DNA of 64,000 bases from Phaeosaccion multiseriatum (lineage: Eukaryota; Ochrophyta, other classes). The stretch lies in assembly GCA_965112735.1 (NCBI GenBank), contig OZ218954.1, forward strand, positions 1,612,001 to 1,676,000, in the 5' to 3' direction. The notes beneath the pieces are model-generated. The model was not told where the DNA came from. It was given only the letters and a program-made list of their open reading frames with translations, and did not search any database. Of the stretch, positions 46,568 through 58,756 are shown one piece after another; the first letter of the stretch is position 1; every line of letters starts with the position of its first letter. Both the position numbers and the translations under genes were made by a program.

Positions 46568-49500
46568 ATGTCAGTCCAGAATAATGAGCTTTGCACTCAT
46601 GGAGAGCATCTGGAGGCGCGGTGGCAGGCCGTAGAGATCGTGTTGTCGTATGTTGTGGTACGTCACCGGCAGCTACAAAGACGAAAGCATTTAGGAGAGG
46701 GCAGGGAGGAAACAGACAGTCTTCTCTGCCTCCTGCCTTCGCTCTTTGGGTGAACCTCTCGCCCTCTCGCTCCCCTCACTCACTGCCTCGTACCGCATTC
46801 TTTGTTCTGCAGGTGGTCTATGGGGCCTTGGGAGCGGTTGTGGTGCTTGACCACGTCCGCCTGTCGAGCGGCGGACTGAGCGTAAGGGCTGGGTTGTTCA
46901 AGTACCCATTTACCTTTGCAGCTACAAGTCTCGGGTCCACCATCTGGGCCATGCATTTTTGTGAGTACAGGAGGCAGGAGTAGTCATGGGCTGGGTCGTC
47001 AGGTTTTCATGGAGAGATTGTAGAGCTGAGTAGCCTGGAGTGTCTTATAGGCTTTTCCCCTTTGTCACAGCCTCTCCGCGAGCAAGGTGTTCTTCACCTC
47101 CTCCTCCTGGCTCCCACCTCCCTCCCTCCCTCCCTCCCTCCCTCCTTCGCCCTCTTCGCACCCATCGACATAGGGTTCAAACGCTCTATTTCTCCTCTGC
47201 TGCTCACCTCTACTGCTCCACTTTGGCCCTGCCCCCTCTGACCTCCTTGCTTCAGTGGGAATGAATGCTTTGCATCTCAGCAGCGCAAGCACGGGTGAAG
47301 AGGTGCCTCACCCCTTCAACCTGTGGATAACGCTGTTCAGTCTTGTCGCGTGCTGTGTGAGCATCAGGGTGGGCTTTGTGTATGGGCTGAAGGACAAGTA
47401 CTTCGGCAACCACCGGGGAATGCATCTAAAGGTGCGATAGGGAGGGAGGGCTCACGTTGGTTGATAGCGTTCGGCTTCGACGTATGAGCGAGCCCTGTCC
47501 AAACCGGGTATAGCCATGGCAGAGAAAGGGAAATTGAGCAGTCAGTCCAGGGTGAACCAACAGATTCCCCAACATTCTGGACGTCGTAAAGGGCATTCTT
47601 ACCTCCTCTTCACTTTCCCTTCTACTGCCTTGTACCTATCCGAATGACAGCGCTTCCTGCTGGCCAAATACAGCTCAGATATCAAAGGTCTGCGCTCTCA
47701 TAGGAATGCGCTGGTGAGTGAGTGAGTGAGTGAGTGGGTGAGTGAGGGGGTGGGTGAGTGAGTGAGTGAGTTGAGTGGGTGAGTGAGTGAGAAAGTGAGT
47801 GAGAGTGTGTGAGTGAGTGAGTGAGTGAGTGAGTGAGTGAGTGAGTGAGTGAGAGTAATGGGTGGTTGGTTGGGTGAGTGAGTGAGTGAGTGAGTGAGTG
47901 AGTGAGTGAGTGAGTGAGTGAGTGAGTGAGTGAGTGAGTGAGTGAGTGAGTGAGTGAGTGAGTGAGTGAGTGAGTGAGTGAGTGAGTGAGTTGAGTGGGT
48001 GAGTGGATGAGTGGGTGAGTGAGTGAGTGAGTGAGTTGAGTGGGTGAGTGAGTGAGTGAGTGAGTGAGTGAGTGAGTGAGTGAGTGAGTGAGTGAGTGAG
48101 TGAGTGAGTGAGTGAGTGAGTGAGTGAGTGAGTGAGTGAGTGAGTGAGTGAGTGAGTGCGTGAGTGAGTGAGTGAGTGCGTGAGTGAGTGAGTGAGTGAG
48201 TGAGTGAGTGAGTGAGTGAGTGAGTGAGTGAGTGAGTGAGTGAGCTATACTGTAGAGCGAGTGAGTGAGTGAGTGAGTGAGTGAGTGAGTGAGTGATTGA
48301 TTGAGTGAGTGAGTGAGTGAGTGAGTGAGTGAGTGAGTGAGTGAGTGAGTGAGTGAGTGAGTGAGTGAGTGAGTGAGTGAGTGAGTGAGTGAGTGAGTGA
48401 GTGAGTGAGTGAGTGAGTGAGTGAGTGAGTGAGTGAGTGAGTGAGTGAGTGAGTGAGTGAGTGAGCTATACTGTAGAGCGTTTCTTGTCCGGTAGATGTC
48501 GTGTGGTAACGTCATACACGTACTAGCGTGGAAGTATACTGCGACATGCTTCTCAATGATGTCGTATTTAACTGAGGAGGGAAGAAGAGAAAGGCAGAGC
48601 TCTATTAAACCCGCGTCCATCGCCCTTCTGTGTCTCTCGCTACCCTCCGCAGATCATGGCTTACTTCAGCCACTTGGAATTCATCGCGGGATCAGCCGTT
48701 CTCATCGCACTAGGAGTCCTCGTCATGCATTTCTCAGGTGAAGTGTCTCGTCAACAACGTGCTGCTGTTGCCTCTCCTCTGCTGTGCTCGCCGCTTTCTC
48801 TTCCTTTTGCTCAAGTGTAGTAGAGGTGGCCTCAGTCACACGGGGAGCCGTGCTTATCCCTCCTGGTGCCATGCTCTCCATGCTGTCGTTGCGACCTTCT
48901 GGCCGGGTAGTTGCTTCTTGCTTGTTTATACCCACCTCCAGGACTGGCCCATTGCCACTGCTTTGCGGCACACCATCCCCTCATGATTACTCACTCCTCT
49001 CTGTATCTCTCTCGCAATGTCTCTCTCTTCCTCCTCCGTCTATCTCGTCATCTCCCCCCCCTCTCTCTCCATCTCTCCTATCTGTCCCCCTTGTTACCTG
49101 CTCAGGCATGGCGTCCATGGCAGGCTCATTGAAACTGCATTGGAACTACAGCATCGTGGCTCTGAGTGTGGTGATTGCGCTGGTGGTGGCGCTGGCGGGC
49201 ATGTGGATCATGTATCGTCTCTTGGTTTGGAAACCCACCCTGGAGCTGCTAAGGCTAGCCAGCGCTTTAGTCATCGGCCTCGCGGGTACGTCGTACTCAT
49301 ATCTCTGAGCAGTCAGGAAAAATTTGGCAGCTGCTTCTCTACCATCGTCATGTCTTTCTTCTCTTCTCTTGTGCTCGTTCGGCTCAATTCTCTCGCGCCG
49401 CGTGCATTTTCCCTCCTCGAAGGGGAGCGATGCAATGCTCTGCTCTTGGGGAGCGAAGCAACTAACTGATGTCACTCTGATGTCACTCATTGACGAGCTA

Positions 49501-50837
49501 CCCGCGCTCGACTCGCGCTCATCATCGCGCCTCTGGCTACCTACCACTTGGCTCACTCTTTTGCTTCTTTGCCTCTCTCTGCCCCCCTCATCTCTTCAAC
49601 TCGCGCTGCGGGTTAACTTGCTTCGGGTGCATTGGACTGGCGGCTTGGCTGATTGGCTGATTGGCTGATTGGCTGATTGGCTGATTGGCTGATTGGCTGA
49701 TTGCTACGCCACACACATGCACGCCCACACGCACGCACGCCCCCATGCACAGCCTGCTCCATGCACTACGTCGGTATGTTCGCCGTGTCCTACACCTGCG
49801 ATGCCTCCGGGGAGGGTTGGCTGTACAACTCCTTCCTCTGGGAGGGAGGTATGGAATTTGACTTTGTCCTGGTCACACTCTCGCTCAACATGGCCATTGC
49901 GGCCATTCTAAGTGTGGCCATTGATCTCCGGCGCAACTTTCTCGGCCTGTCCGATACGAACTTTCAAACTGTGGCTGCCAAAATGCGTTCGCACCAAGCC
50001 TCCGCGAACCCTTCCAGCCCCCGGCTTCAGCAGATGGCGAAGCATGTGGTGGTGCTTGGGGCCAATTTGAGGTCTTGGAGCGCTGCGGCGAAGGCTGCCA
50101 CAGAGCAACTGCGAAGGGGGAGCAAGTCAAAGGTTGTGCCTTGTTGCACGGAGGAGGCGGAGGAGGAGGGGCGGGGGCAAGAGGGAGTTCAACAAGAACA
50201 ACAACAAGAAGAACAAGGAGGAGGAGGAGGAGGAGAAGAAGGAGGAGGAGGAGGAGGAGGAGGAGGAGGAGGAGGAGGAGGAGGAGGAGGAGGAGGAGGA
50301 GGAGGAGGAGGAGGAGGAGGAGGAGGAGGAGGAGGAGGAGGAGGAGGAGGAGGAGGAGGAGGAGGAGGAGGAGGAGGAGGAGGAGGAGGAGGAGGAGGAG
50401 GAGGAGGAGGAGGAGGAGGAGGAGGAGGAGGAGGAGGAGGAGGAGGAGGAGGAGGAGGAGGAGGAGGAGGAGGAGGAGGAGGAGGAGGAGGAGGAGGAGG
50501 AGGAGGAGGAGGAGGAGGAGGAGGAGGAGGAGGAGGAGGAGGAGGAGGAGGAGGAGGAGGAGGAGGAGGAGGAGGAGGAGGAGGAGGAGGAGGAGGAGGA
50601 GGAGGAGGAGGAGGAGGAGGAGGAGGAGGAGGAGGAGGAGGAGGAGGAGGAGGAGGAGGAGGAGGAGGAGGAGGAGGAGGAGGAGGAGGAGGAGGAGGAG
50701 GAGGAGGAGGAGGAGGAGGAGGAGAGGGAGGGGCGAATATAGAAGAGCCATCACGGGAAGGCGAAGGGGAAAAAACGAAAAATACGTCACTCATGACGGC
50801 CAATGAGAGTCTCCCCATGCCCTTGTGCGGAGAATGA
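46568..50837 (+). CDS. MHYT-domain integral membrane protein with poly-Gly tail
   Basis: Seven exons: 46568-46657, 46813-46960, 47256-47431, 47651-47713, 48653-48737, 49106-49285, 49753-50837; 608 aa, phases close. Six or seven TM helices with the three diagnostic signatures: IWAMHFLGMNAL, LVMHFSGMASM and CSMHYVGMFAV. Other helices are EIVLSYVVVVYGALGAVVVL and YSIVALSVVIALVVALAGMW. In bacteria MHYT domains are proposed metal-binding sensors of O2, CO or NO at the membrane, usually fused to signalling enzymes. Here no output domain follows; only a basic/Gln-rich tail, then about 160 glycines coded by GGA, and a charged end. Intron 4 is a 770-bp (GAGT)n satellite whose first unit is the donor. 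Confidence 0.88.
47714..48480. repeat. (GAGT)n satellite, ~770 bp, starting at a splice donor
   Basis: Exon 4 ends CTG|GTGAGTGAGTGAGTGAG. The 18-bp island GAGCTATACTGTAGAGCG occurs at 48242 and 48463 (221 bp apart), showing internal duplication. Confidence 0.96.
49643..49703. repeat. (GGCTGATT)n minisatellite
   Basis: About seven 8-bp units in intron 6 of the MHYT gene. Confidence 0.93.
50218..50727. repeat. (GGA)n microsatellite inside coding sequence, ~500 bp
   Basis: Almost pure GGA; in the MHYT frame it encodes poly-Gly. The other frames give poly-Glu, poly-Arg and (minus) poly-Leu, poly-Pro or poly-Ser, all artefacts. Confidence 0.96.
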
Positions 50838-50912
50838 CTTGGAGCTCGAGTCCTGCGGTCACTGTACCGCACATACACGCAAACGCACACGCCAATACAC
50901 ACGCGCAAACAC

Positions 50913-50994
<82 letters not shown>

Positions 50995-51091
50995 ACACAT
51001 ACACACACACATTCACACGCACACACACACGCACACACACACACACACATTCACACGCACACACACACGCACACACACATACACACACACA

Positions 51092-51154
<63 letters not shown>

Positions 51155-51732
51155 ACACACATGCATGCACACGCTGACTGAGTCAGCTGTTGGTTGTAAC
51201 CTCCTACCCTGGGTTAAATCTACGTGAGGAGAGGGGGGAGAGGTCAACACATACCAAAAGTAGGCAAAGCCTTGCACATTTTTTTAATAAAAAAAAAAAA
51301 AAAAAAAAAGTATGATTGCCTTTATATACACACTCTTGTCTGTGCGCGATTGTCGTTCTTTCGCAAGTCTGCGGTCAGGCGATCCCCTACCGACTCGACA
51401 CGGGGCGTCCGCCAAGCCGGCGGGTCCCTCAGTGGAACCGCTCCTTGCTCCTGCCCCTCTCACCCTGCGCGCTTCACCAGCACTGGCCAACACGCGTCTT
51501 CTTTATCTTCTCCTCAATAATTCTGCCCACCAATCGTCCCTTCTCTCTCTATCTGTCTGCCCCTGAAGCATATACATCCACGTGCAAAGGGAGCAAGGAG
51601 AGGTGGAGTGCGCGACGACAAACACAAGTCACCACATCTCCATCCCTCAGCACACATCATGACTGCCAATGCCAACAACTGTCATCTTGTGTCGAGGTGT
51701 GTCAGGCTCGACCGGTCCGAACGCCCCGCCTT
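50838..51732. other. Intergenic between convergent genes, CA repeats and poly-A
   Basis: (CA)n 50915-51172, T/A runs at 51279-51310. The remaining sequence shows no gene. Confidence 0.6.
50915..51172. repeat. (CA)n microsatellite, ~260 bp
   Basis: CA repeats with TA, GC and TTCA interruptions. Confidence 0.96.
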
Positions 51733-54700
51733 TCATTCGGGCCGTGGTGCCGTGTACACCCCACGGGTGCTCTTCCATTCCATCATCTCCTCCTCCGATC
51801 GCAACAACACGGATGGCTCCTCAGCCTCCCTCACCGCAGCCGCCTCCTCCCTTGGGTCGAATTCATTGGCTTCCTCGCCCCCCTTGCTGCCCTCCTCTGC
51901 TGGCGGTGAGTTCGGCTGGCGCAATGCCTGTGCTGCCTCCTTTCCGTCACCATCACCACTATCATCACCACCATCACCTTGCTCTTCGCTCGGGGTGTGC
52001 GACTGACTGGCAAAACGCATGGAGAGCTTCCTCCTGCCCGCTCCACTCTTGGCGAGATACGTGTCAAACACCTCAAGCACTTCCTTCCTCGTCAACGCCT
52101 TGTACGAAGCGGCCTTGCGATACCGTCGCGTAAAGTCGTAGGTACGGGAGGAGATGGCACCCCACAGGCGATTGCCCTCGTTGGCCAGGCTGTCCGAGGG
52201 CTGCAGGAGACTATTGATGAGAGTGCCCACGTTCTTCTGGAAGTCCTCCTCCTCGAGGCTGGCGAGCTCCTCCCGGAAGGTGAGCAGCCAGGCTTCGATT
52301 CGATTGTCCAAATAGACTTTGGAGTAGAGTACACGGCGGCGGAGAAATGTTCACAAGCGCAGCGAGAGGGGCGGGAGGGAGGGAAAGAAAGAGTTCTGGC
52401 GTCACAAATGGAAAAAAAAGGGGGGGAGCATTACCCCTTTGAAGCCGCCAATGGCGTCCGGAAATAAGCTTGGTCAGCTTCTCCGATGCCCACCCCCCTC
52501 TCCTCTTCTCTCCACTCCTTGACTCTTCTCCCCGCTTCCCTCCTTTCCTCACCCCTCCTTCCTCCCCCTCTTGTCTCCTTTCCTCGCCTATCCTTTCCTC
52601 TCTGCCTCTCTCCTCTCCTCTCCTCTCCTGCCTCCTCTTCTCTGCTTTACTCTTCTCTCCTTTCCTCTCGTCTTCCCCCTCCCCCCCTCCCCTCTCTTCT
52701 CTCGCTCTTACCTGGGCCGTGATTGGGGCTCTGGACGAGGACAGAGAAGCCCAAGACGCTAGCTGGGACTGGACCTCGCCTAAAGAGGGTCGAAGGAGGA
52801 GGAGAGAGAGAGAGAGAGGGGGGGGCTGGGTGTTGGTACAATGGTACCCATGCAAGAAAAGCTCTGTACTCTCCACTGACGTACTACTTCCACTGACTTA
52901 CTTCTGAAAGGCCCACACAAGATACCCGAGCTGCTCCTCCGTGCGTAATCGGTTGTGAGCTGAAGCCTGCGCCAATCTACCGATAACGTCCAGCGCTGCC
53001 TCCATCTGGAGTCCGGCGTCTCCCGGGCCGATCTGAACAAGGCGAACGGTTAGGCGGAAGAGAAGGTCAGGCATATGGTAAGGCCAATCGTCAAGAGGAG
53101 GAGGAGCGTCAAGAGGAGGAGGAGGAGGAGGAGGAGAAGGAGGAGGGGGTGGAGGAGGAGGAGGAGGAGGAGGACGACGACGAGGAGGAGGAGGAGGAGG
53201 AGGAGGAGGAGGAGGAGGAGGAGGAGGAGGAGGAGGAGGAGGAGGAGGAGGAGGAGGAGGAGGAAGAGGAGGAGGAGGAGGAGGACGAGGAGGAGGAGGA
53301 GGAGGAGGAGGAGGAGGGGGAGGAGGAGGGGGAGGAGGAGGGGGAGGAGGAGGGGGTGGAGGGGGGGAGAGAAGAAGAAGGAGGACGAGGAGGAGGAGGT
53401 GACTCGCACTCGAAGGCCCACGAACGCAAGGGGTACTGGGGTGGGGCTTTCAGACAACCAACTCACCTGTAGGTGCACCTCCGTGGCGGAGTTCTTCTCT
53501 TCGCTGGAAGGGTGCGTCATAGAGAGCACCACAGGCCCTCGTCCCGTCTCCGCATCCTCTTCCTCCGAGGCGCCGCCATTTGTGAGCGGCAACTTGATGG
53601 TGTGTCGAGTGGGCACGAGGGCCTCTGGCAGCACACGGGGAAAGGCGAGCTTTGTCTTGAGTGTGCCCACGAGCTCTTGGGCCTCCTCCTGTGGGTTGGG
53701 TTGGGTTGGGTTGGGTTGGGTTGGGTTGTGTGGCGTTGTGTTGGGTTGGGTTTCGTATTTGATGCACGCAGCCCGCACAACACAACCCGAACCACAACCA
53801 CCCGTGCAGTACGCAAACACGCACACACGCACATACACCCACACGCACGCACGCACGCACGCACGCACGCACCCCAACACGCACGCACCCACCCACCTTT
53901 CCGATATTGCCGTAACTGAACACCTCTAGACGCATCTCGTCGAGTGCCTCTTGGACGATTCTCGCCATGGGACCGGGGCTAAACCTCTCTGGAGAGTTCA
54001 CCACCTCCCAGCAGTCCTCATTGGAGAACACGTCCGCCTCCGTAGCCTGGTGGGAGGGGCGGAGCAGTATTTTTTATTTTCATATACAAACAGGAAGGAG
54101 AAGTAGAAGCAGCACAGCACCAGAAGAAGAGCAGCGGGGGTGAGAGCAGGAGCGAGGGTGGCAGCGAGAGCAGGAGGAGGCAAAAGCAAGCGCGTTAGTA
54201 AGTGTGGAGAGGTACAGGCTGCTGTCCCCTCCCTCCCTCCACCCCTCGCTCGTACCACCAACTCGCTCACCTGTCTAAAGTAGTGCGTGACCATCTCATG
54301 AGGCTGCTTCTTGTCGAACGAAGCGTAAGCTCTTCTCATGCTGTCTCCGCTGTTGGCAAAGCGCGTGAGAAGCATCTTCTCTCGAACACTGAGGTCCTTT
54401 TCGGTCTTCTCTGCGGCGACAGCGTACTCTTGGAGAAGAACGCGGATGTGCTCGAGAACCTTCTCCAGCAGGAGAGGCAGCCTGACAAAACAGTGGGAGG
54501 GATGGGTCAGGAGAGAGGGAGGGAGGGAGGGAAGAGGGTGTGCGTGTGTGGAGTGAGGAGCAGTTTGCGAGACAGGATAGCACAGAGAGAGAGAAGCAGG
54601 ACAGAGAGGCAAAGACGCATAGGAAACAGAGGGAGAGAGTCAGAGAGACATAAGAGTGAGTAGAGGGGAAGCAGGGCCGCCAATACCACATCGAATCCCA

Positions 54701-56030
54701 CGCACACACACACGCTCTCCCTCTCTCACAGATACACACATACACACGCTCGCACACACGCGCATACGCACACATACACACAGACGCCCACAGGCACTCA
54801 CTTGGAGTTCCAGCCAGAGACGGTGATCTGGAAACCCGTGGTGGTAACCTGGACACTATACTGCAGGCCAGCATTAGACGCGTCACTAGTGAACACGTTC
54901 AGGTCGGTCCGGAGCAGCATGGTAAACATATGTGCGAGCATGGCGCTATCAGCGTCTTGGTAGGGCACAGGAGAGGCGATCTTGGCGACCATGAGCGCCT
55001 TGGGCACACTGAAACTGCGATCCATCTTGTGCCAAACTGTTACGCCGCCTTGCTCGGCTACCACTTGGGGAGAAATGAGCAGCGCGATCTTGGCTGCCGT
55101 TGAGCCGAGGGCAAGAGACTCCCCTCCTGCGGTCTCTGCAGAGGATGGAGCGGAAGAGGGGGGGCTGCTAGCAGTGGCAGCGGCGCTGATGACGTCAGCA
55201 GGCACGTCCTGGGGGATTTGCGCGAGGAGAGCTTGGTGGTAGGCCTCCTCCTCTCTCTCGTCCCCTCCTGCATCACCAACAGCTGCATCTTTCCCTGCCG
55301 AGGCCATGATGGCGCTGCGCTCTTCGTCTGCTCTCAGAGTGAAGTCCGAGGGGATAAACGCGTTGGGCTTGGGCAGGCGGAGTTGTGCATCGTCCTGTTT
55401 TGCACTCGCCCATCGCGCCAGCAGCTCTGCCACACCACCGCACACAAGACACCACAAGGACGGAGGGAGTGGAAGGTGTCGTCGTTGGACAAAGGGGATT
55501 GCACAAGCTGTCGCCCACAGGGGAAATGGGCCTCTTATCCTCCTCCCCCCTCACCACCCCACCCGAGGCCTTGCAATATCCCTCACTAAGGTAAGAAGCC
55601 CTTCCTCCACTCCTCACCATTCCACCCCACCCCACCTTCTCGCCCTACCCTTCACCGCTCACCCTGGGGAACCCTCTCGTTTTTGTACCACGTGCCGTAG
55701 AAGGGCTCTGTTTCCCATTTCCCTGTGGTAGAGCCGTATTGTCGAACGTCACGTAAGTAGGAGGGAGGCAGACTCACAGCCATTAGAACACCCGTGAATT
55801 CACTTGAAAGAATAGTCTGATAAATGTGGCCTGTGCCTTCCTTCACCGGCGCAGCACTCTCAAAACTAACACGAAACCCGGAGGACAGGAGGACAGGAGG
55901 ACACAGACCACACAACGCGCCAGAGACCGCAGGCCAGAGGCAGCGAGAGGAAACAAAGTGGACACCGGATACATGGGTAGCAGCAGCAAACTAAAGCAGC
56001 AGCAAAGCATGACATGCATGCATGGCGCCC

Positions 56031-56063
<33 letters not shown>

Positions 56064-57285
56064 TCACACTCACCCTGGCCCATGTCCCTGTCCATCGGCG
56101 CTGGTTCCCCGTCCTTCTCCTCCTGCCGTGCCTGCTTCAGCTCTTGCTCGAGGGAAGGGGGTAGGTGCTTGGTGACCACCTGCACTTGGCAGTTGTCGGG
56201 CACCAAGTGGGACAGGGTGTCACTGAGGCGGCACCCCCATTGGTGGGCGCACGTGGGACGGAGGAGGTGTAGCAGCACGCACGTCCATACACACGTACAG
56301 AGAGAGAGGGATCAGACATATGCAGAGTGGGAGGGAGGGAGGGAGGGAGGGGAGGGACGGAGGGAGGGAGGGAGGGAGGGAGGGAGGGAGGGAGGGAGGG
56401 AGGGAGGGAGGGAGGGGTCAGGGACTTCAAAGAGGTCAGTGGCGCGAGAGAGACGAAGCGTTGCCACGTCCTGCGCCCCAGCACACACACATACACACAC
56501 AAATATACACAAGTATGTATGTATGTACACATCATGTACACGCGCTCTGAGGATGAGTAGGGGGGAGGAAGACAACACACGTGTACTCAAGTCTACTCAC
56601 GTGATAATTTCAGGGTCCCACTGAGGCCAGGAGAAGGGTCCTCGGATGGCCTCTCCAGGGGGGTAGTTGTGCAGGGTCGAGCTGAGCATGCCCGCAGTTC
56701 CGGGGGCCTTGTTCTTGGAGTAGAAGCGGAAACCAAGACGCCCCATCTCCTTCACTGGGTAGGTGGGTTGGTGAGTGGGTTTGGGTGGGTGAATCGCGAC
56801 ACGCGATACCGGCATGCCCGACATTATAACGCCAGTACAGGAGTCGTAAGTAGTACGTCGTAAGTACGTAGAAGTGTGACACACACGCACACACACACAC
56901 ACACATCTGCCCCCCCGGTCGCCCCCCCCACTTCCCTTTCTCCCCTTTCCGTCACGCCCCACAGCTCATAGCCTCAGCACGCACAGCTTCCCCGCCTCGA
57001 AACCTTCGCCCCTCTCCCCTCTCTCCTCTCCCCAAAGAGTATGTAAGAGTACGTAATACGCAGACACACGTACCGTTGTCGTAGATGTACTTCTGCGGGC
57101 CCTTCTCTTTCATGAGGGCGATGTACTGGTACACCGTTTCAATGACGGCATCGACTTGCTCCATCCCTTCCTCCGTCATGCTCAGCGTCAATCGGAAGAG
57201 GTGACAGTCTGTCATCTCAACATCGCTTCCCGTGCCCAGTCTACTGATGAGGCCCTTCCCACTGAGCATCTGCAACGAACAGCGA

Positions 57286-57321
<36 letters not shown>

Positions 57322-58756
57322 AAGCAAAGGGGGAAAGAGGGGTGGGCGAGGGTGAGAGAGGCATACACACCATCAAGACGCAGATCCCTTTCCTTCCCTT
57401 CCTTCTCCGACACTCATCTTTCTCCAGATGGGAGCAAACCAAAGCAAACATTATAGAATACCGTGCCAGTACAATGTCCACACCTCCACGTGTTATGTAG
57501 GTAACGAAATAGCCCGGTACACGGTACCAAACCAAACCAAACCAAACCAAAGACTACGTTACCTCGTGAAGGCTTCCCTCGCCCATGCCAGCCAGCACGT
57601 GCGCGATGTAAGAGAGCGGTTTGGTGAGGGTGAGCTCGTGTTGAGGCGGCAGCGGCCAAGAAAGCACCACCTCTCGTAGTTCCTTGATGGGCTCCACCCA
57701 AATCTTGTTGGCCAGGCGCGAGCTGGGGAAGGCCGGGGTGGGGTACTCGAAGGGCTCTCCTTTGTGGGTGGTCCGTAGCCCCTCGAAGGAGCGCCGCACA
57801 AACTCCTCCAGCTCCTCCACGGGTTCCTTCCCAACCACCGCCAGCTTCATCAACGGCCCACTGTAATACCTCTCGTGGAAGGCGGCAACCTCTGCTCGCA
57901 GCTGAGACACGGAGGTGCCCGGCGGCTTGAGCGTGGCCAGGTTGCCCGTTCCAAAGTTTGAGAAGGGGTGGGCGTGATCCGCGGAGTGCTTTAGTATCTG
58001 GTAGGCCCTCCAGCGGTCCTCCTGCAGATTCATGTTGTGCTCACTGTCAATGGCATTAATCTCTCGCTCGATGGCTCCCTCGGAGAAGAGCGCGGTCTTA
58101 AAGAAGGCACTGAACCTTTCCAGCCCCCCCGAGAGGTAGTCCTTGCTAATGTGGAAGTAATAACACGTGTTTTCCGATGCTGTCCACGCGTTGGAGGCGC
58201 CACCGTGCGTACTTAAGTACTTCTCGTAATCGCCCTCCACGGGGAATTCTTTCGTTCCAAGGAAAAGAAGATGCTCATGGAAGTGTGCGAGCCCGGGCAG
58301 GGTGTCCTGCATATGGCCACACCTTGTGTTCAAGCTGACTGCTGCTAACTCTGTCGTGGGGTCGCTCACGAGCATAGCCCCCAAGCCACTGTCCAGCTCT
58401 ATATACCTGTAGTCCCTATTATCCAGATCCCCCTTCGCCACTACCAGGGAACTGCCTCGCTCTCTCGCGGGTGGCTCTGCCGCTACAGGCGCTCCTGGTG
58501 CTATGTCATTGCCACTTTGCATTGAGGCAAAGAGGCGAGCTTGTCCTCGAAGGCAGGAACCTGAGGGCGCTGCTCCTCCTCTAATCCGCGCAGCAGCAGC
58601 AGGTGGCAGTGCCGCTGCCCTGACATTCATGACGAGCGACCAGCTACGCCTCACCACGCACTGCAGGAGCAGCGCCCGCATGGCAAGCAGCATTTTTTCC
58701 TTTTCTTGACTAATACCATCGTTCCCGCCCATACGCCTGAAAAATTTCATTAGCAT
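51733..58756 (-). CDS. M16A zinc metalloprotease (insulysin/nardilysin family)
   Basis: Twelve exons: 58756-57563, 57269-57074, 56754-56601, 56222-56074, 55722-55663, 55426-54802, 54481-54271, 54046-53897, 53688-53467, 53032-52902, 52779-52712, 52316-51733; 1,247 aa, all phases close. An N-terminal Arg/Ala-rich extension (~75 aa) may be an organelle presequence. The inverted zinc motif HFHEH (~158-162) is followed by the third ligand in NAIDSEHNMN (~239). The C-terminal half carries the typical WETEPFYGTWY, LRTEEQLGYLVW, VLVQSPNHGP and IEAWLLTFREEL. The family degrades peptides inside a clamshell chamber. Oddities: an Ala/Ser/Glu insert in exon 6 and a ~70-aa acidic C-terminal tail, making it longer than the usual ~1,000 aa. 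The exact start ATG is uncertain (58756, 58750 or 58693). Confidence 0.93.
53097..53400. repeat. (GGA)n microsatellite, ~300 bp
   Basis: Intron of the M16 gene (between exons 9 and 10), CTC on the sense strand. Confidence 0.96.
53690..53755. repeat. (GGGTT)n microsatellite forming an acceptor
   Basis: On the sense strand (AACCC)n leads into CCCACAG|GAGGAG of M16 exon 9. Confidence 0.93.
56031..56058. repeat. (TA)n dinucleotide repeat
   Basis: About 13 TA units in the M16 intron just downstream of the exon 4 donor. Confidence 0.95.
56333..56416. repeat. (GGGA)n microsatellite
   Basis: In the M16 intron between exons 3 and 4. Confidence 0.95.

Noticed and set aside
47682-48620. 312-codon Ser-Leu-Thr-His frame
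   Set aside because: Translation of the GAGT satellite antisense to an intron.
50189-51094. Poly-Pro, poly-Leu and poly-Ser minus-strand frames
   Set aside because: Shadows of the GGA tract that is in frame with the MHYT exon on the plus strand.
53690-53755. Telomere-like GGGTT array
   Set aside because: Pentamer GGGTT, not a known telomere unit for the likely lineage, short and inside an intron.
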